From assembly GCA_031292355.1 (NCBI GenBank), contig JARLHI010000060.1, forward strand, positions 186,001 to 250,000: a stretch of DNA of 64,000 nt, given 5' to 3'. The DNA comes from Candidatus Obscuribacterales bacterium (GTDB lineage: Bacteria; Cyanobacteriota; Vampirovibrionia; Obscuribacterales; Obscuribacteraceae). Made by a program: the position numbers and the translations under genes. Below are positions 61,557 through 64,000 of this stretch, in pieces. The notes below the pieces were generated by a model. That model searched no databases and was not told the DNA's origin. It saw nothing but the letters and a program-made list of their open reading frames with translations. The first letter of the stretch is position 1. Each line of letters starts with the position of its first letter.

Positions 61557-64000
61557 CTTTGTTTTTCTGCCAGTGACCGCCGGAAAAGCCTATGCTTAGA
61601 TAACCCACACAGCGTTTGCTTTCGCCTCCAAGCGGCTTTGGCATCGCGTCCTGAGAAGTGTAATAGTCGATCACAGTGGCGTGAGAATCTTTTGGCAATA
61701 AATCGATCAGCACAGAGACAGGTTCGAAGCAACACATATGCTCCTTTGTCCGCTCGTGGAAAGCTGAGAATCCCTCGTTATCTAGACAGGCAATGTGCGA
61801 ATAGGCTTCTTCATCAAGTTTTTGCACATTGTCTCTGACGTTTTCTGTAAACGGTTCGTAATTGTATATTGCTCCCCAGTGAGTCATGTCACCGCTCGTA
61901 ATAACAAGATCTCCGTCGTTTAATATCGATCTCAATCCGTTTGCAATTGACGAAATGCTGTTTAGATTATTTGTATTTGTAATTAAAACTGGCACAATGG
62001 GTACGTCCTTGAATATGTAACGCACCAAGGGCAGTTGCATCTCCAATGAATGCTCAACATCATGCACCCTTTCATTGACGACAAAATTAGGCAGATTAGC
62101 AAGATGCTGGATTGCTTCTGTATCTAGTTTGAGCTTTCCAAAAGGCGTTGCGAATGCCGTGTCCGACGGAAGTACGGCACCACTAAGTTTCTTGTCGTAC
62201 ATTGCATGCAGCGGACCAAGCAAAATTATCCTCTTTAGATTCCTTGGACCATTTTGCTTTGCCTCAAGGTACGCACGCATTGCGGCTATGCCTGAGTATC
62301 GATAGGCTGCATGAGGGACGACTATCGCTGAGATTGGTGCCGAAATCTCTTGAGACCGTTTGTCGATGTTGGAGATAGCAAAACTTGCTCGCGGGCGAAG
62401 TTGCGCTCTTTTCTTGAGTTCCTCAAACATTTTTTGCAAAACAGCCGGCTCTGCAGGATACCAACTGTCAGCAAACGCCATTGGGCGCTCTCCTGGCTCG
62501 TTTAGCTTAGTTGCAGGTAAATAGTGTTCTACAAATTGGCGCCGCCACCAGTTTCCGGTTGTGCGGCGATCATGTTCTGTGGTGAATTGATAAATATATA
62601 GGTCGGCTCGAATATATTTGGGAGGCCGATCTGGAAATGGATTTTTTTCGAGCAGCGAAAGAACTGACTGACTGCCTTGCAATAGCCGTTGTGTAAACGA
62701 ATTGAGCCATGGATTTGTTGATGATGTTCCAAGAGCAGCAAATCGCATGCGCCAGTCTAAGCGAGGTTGATGCAGTAACAATGATGGTGGCGGTTTGTCT
62801 AAGGCACCAAGGTGATATTCAAAGCTATAGGGCTGCCAATTTTGACCATCTTCGCTACCTTCGACTACGATTTCGAGCCGCTCGGTGCTGACCACAGGAT
62901 ACAGTCCGTAACGACCTGTCAGATGATAACCTCCCAAAACCACATTCAAAGCTGGTCTCAAGCAGTCGCTAAATGATGATTTTGGCCAAAAAGTAGCAAT
63001 CGAGGAAAAGGCAGTCACACAGACAAAGCTTGCAACGGCCACTCGAGGCACAATTTTTCTACGTCCGGAAAGAGTTACCTTTGCTCCTTGCACGCTCGAT
63101 GGAGGGGCGGAATTACCAAGAAGGTTTTTAGTAATAAATTCTGGAATGAATCTTTTCAGGCAATGATCATCTAGCAAGATTAAACATAAAATAGCCGTCA
63201 GGATATTGATGAATCCATGATTTCCGGTGCCTAGCATCGCCACTTGCAAGAAAATCAAAGCAATTGCAGCAGCAATTCTCAGACGCCTTGGCGCAAAAAT
63301 TAGGAATGGAAATATCAATTCCATGACAAAGGTGACAAACACACCGATAGTTTGAAACCATTTTGGCAGGGCGAAAAGATACCAGGCAAGCTGGTTTGGG
63401 AGAAGTTGAGTTTCCCAATAGAACCCAAGCGCTGAAAAGTCGAGCCAGAGGCTACAGCCTCCGAGTAACTTGACCATTCCAGAACAAAACATCACTCGAA
63501 AGAGCATCCAGCGCAGTAAAAAAAGTGCTTGCGGATGATCGTGCGTTGTTTTTTTTCTTATGACTGGATCTACTAATGACCATGGCACAGCAAAGAGGGT
63601 TAGTAAGCCGCATTCCAGCAGCATATCGTCCCACTGAAAACCAAGAAAATAAACGACAGCATTCTTGAAAGACAAATAGAGCAGCCAACATAGAAGAAGG
63701 CTGACTCCCGGGAGGATTCCTAATATTAGTGCAACTGAAGACCCCATGCCGATAACAGTCAGGGCTTTCAAGAATGAGTCGCTGCTGTTAAACCAAAAGA
63801 GCGAAGGACGAAAGATAGGTGCGACGGCTCCATACTGGTCTCTGTATTCGTTTAACTGATTTGCGACCGGTAAAATTCCTTCACTGCCAGCAAGTCCTAA
63901 AATCTGACTGGACAGAGATGCGAATGCAATCAAAAAAATAATACCCAGAAGCTTGATGAAGAGCCATAGGGCTAGTTTGAATGAGTGCCGAAAATTGTTG
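61537..64000 (-). CDS. lipase maturation factor / Memo domain fusion, partial (5' end outside window)
   Basis: The frame stays open to the right edge, so the start lies outside; TTG 63933 is internal. The N-terminal half has about eight membrane helices with LMF1-like motifs: IAFASLSSQILGLAGSEGILP, WDDMLLECGLLTLFAVPW, FYWETQLLPNQ and NHGFINILTA. The last about 270 residues are a Memo/AmmeMemoRadiSam-B domain: PHAAYRYSG, LGPLHAMY, EHSLEMQLP, SGDMTHWG and MCCFEPVSVLI keep the metal-type His and Cys. Memo proteins bind copper or iron. The fusion suggests a membrane enzyme or redox factor; its last codons overlap the ETF terminator. Confidence 0.8.
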   Translation of the reverse strand, partial: NNFRHSFKLALWLFIKLLGIIFLIAFASLSSQILGLAGSEGILPVANQLNEYRDQYGAVAPIFRPSLFWFNSSDSFLKALTVIGMGSSVALILGILPGVSLLLCWLLYLSFKNAVVYFLGFQWDDMLLECGLLTLFAVPWSLVDPVIRKKTTHDHPQALFLLRWMLFRVMFCSGMVKLLGGCSLWLDFSALGFYWETQLLPNQLAWYLFALPKWFQTIGVFVTFVMELIFPFLIFAPRRLRIAAAIALIFLQVAMLGTGNHGFINILTAILCLILLDDHCLKRFIPEFITKNLLGNSAPPSSVQGAKVTLSGRRKIVPRVAVASFVCVTAFSSIATFWPKSSFSDCLRPALNVVLGGYHLTGRYGLYPVVSTERLEIVVEGSEDGQNWQPYSFEYHLGALDKPPPSLLLHQPRLDWRMRFAALGTSSTNPWLNSFTQRLLQGSQSVLSLLEKNPFPDRPPKYIRADLYIYQFTTEHDRRTTGNWWRRQFVEHYLPATKLNEPGERPMAFADSWYPAEPAVLQKMFEELKKRAQLRPRASFAISNIDKRSQEISAPISAIVVPHAAYRYSGIAAMRAYLEAKQNGPRNLKRIILLGPLHAMYDKKLSGAVLPSDTAFATPFGKLKLDTEAIQHLANLPNFVVNERVHDVEHSLEMQLPLVRYIFKDVPIVPVLITNTNNLNSISSIANGLRSILNDGDLVITSGDMTHWGAIYNYEPFTENVRDNVQKLDEEAYSHIACLDNEGFSAFHERTKEHMCCFEPVSVLIDLLPKDSHATVIDYYTSQDAMPKPLGGESKRCVGYLSIGFSGGHWQKNKEPAKMH

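Noticed and set aside
1..64000. CRISPR arrays, tRNA or rRNA genes, insertion sequences, prophage
   Set aside because: No regularly spaced repeats, cloverleaf-like segments, transposase motifs or phage proteins were seen by eye; small tRNAs could still be missed without a covariance search.

Overview
The window looks like chromosomal DNA from a non-photosynthetic relative of Cyanobacteria, most plausibly a Melainabacteria/Vampirovibrionia lineage such as Obscuribacterales. This is inferred from gene content, not from a marker gene: there is a long cyanobacterial-type IspH, many TPR and signal-peptide proteins, KGG-repeat stress proteins, an exopolyphosphatase beside haem genes, a complete ETF module and a GH3-family ligase. 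No rRNA, tRNA, CRISPR array, transposase, phage gene or replication origin was recognised. Coding density is high. Many starts are TTG or GTG, and several starts were moved to internal codons that carry a better ribosome-binding site.

Layout. 1-3246 (minus): three secreted or anchored Tad-like proteins (TadE-like, TadE-like, von Willebrand A/TadG-like). 3520-8720: a TPR membrane protein, then fumarase, a HEAT-like protein, a DUF3592 protein and a Na+/H+ antiporter. 8880-11256 (plus): HtpX protease, a KGG-repeat protein with palindromic sites upstream, and a TPR/thioredoxin-like protein with a degenerate active site. 11269-15902: a large SWIM-SNF2 helicase and an epoxide-hydrolase-like enzyme. 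15916-19674 (minus): a coupled trio of lipase-like hydrolase, DUF4384 protein and caspase-TPR protein. 19893-22538: a membrane protein and a secreted TPR protein.

22543-29800 (minus) is the most unusual block: seven tightly coupled genes encoding an alpha/beta hydrolase with Cys at the nucleophile position, an enolase-superfamily enzyme, a GH3-type adenylating ligase, three extended SDRs and an Mpo1-like membrane protein. It reads as a dedicated small-molecule or lipid pathway whose product cannot be told from sequence. 30073-33097 (plus) holds a TenA/haem-oxygenase-fold protein, a DUF1571-like secreted protein, an ICMT-like methyltransferase and an SRPBCC-like protein. 33111-39110 carries hemE, a hemY-type oxidase and ppx, then queD and ispH.

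39382-49722 mixes a proline/alanine-rich protein with a degenerate nuclease-like C-terminus, a receiver-like membrane protein, pterin carbinolamine dehydratase, a second KGG protein, a zinc-ribbon/TPR/TM2 protein, an HtrA protease, an MFS exporter, a YkgJ-type cysteine-cluster protein, a UPF0158-like protein and a small LSm-like protein. 49945-57573 holds a duplicated-domain lipoprotein, the threonine degradation pair tdh-kbl, a DUF885 hydrolase and a divergent HEWSH zincin-like protein. 57811-61485 is an etfB-etfA-ETF:quinone oxidoreductase operon ending at a strong terminator. Facing it, and running off the right edge, is a gene fusing a lipase-maturation-factor membrane domain to a Memo/AmmeMemoRadiSam-B domain, an architecture I do not know to be described.

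Metabolic reading (inference): fumarase, threonine-to-glycine/acetyl-CoA degradation and an ETF-to-quinone route point to a respiring heterotroph able to oxidise amino or fatty acids. It makes isoprenoids by the MEP pathway and makes haem. Ppx is compatible with polyphosphate turnover.
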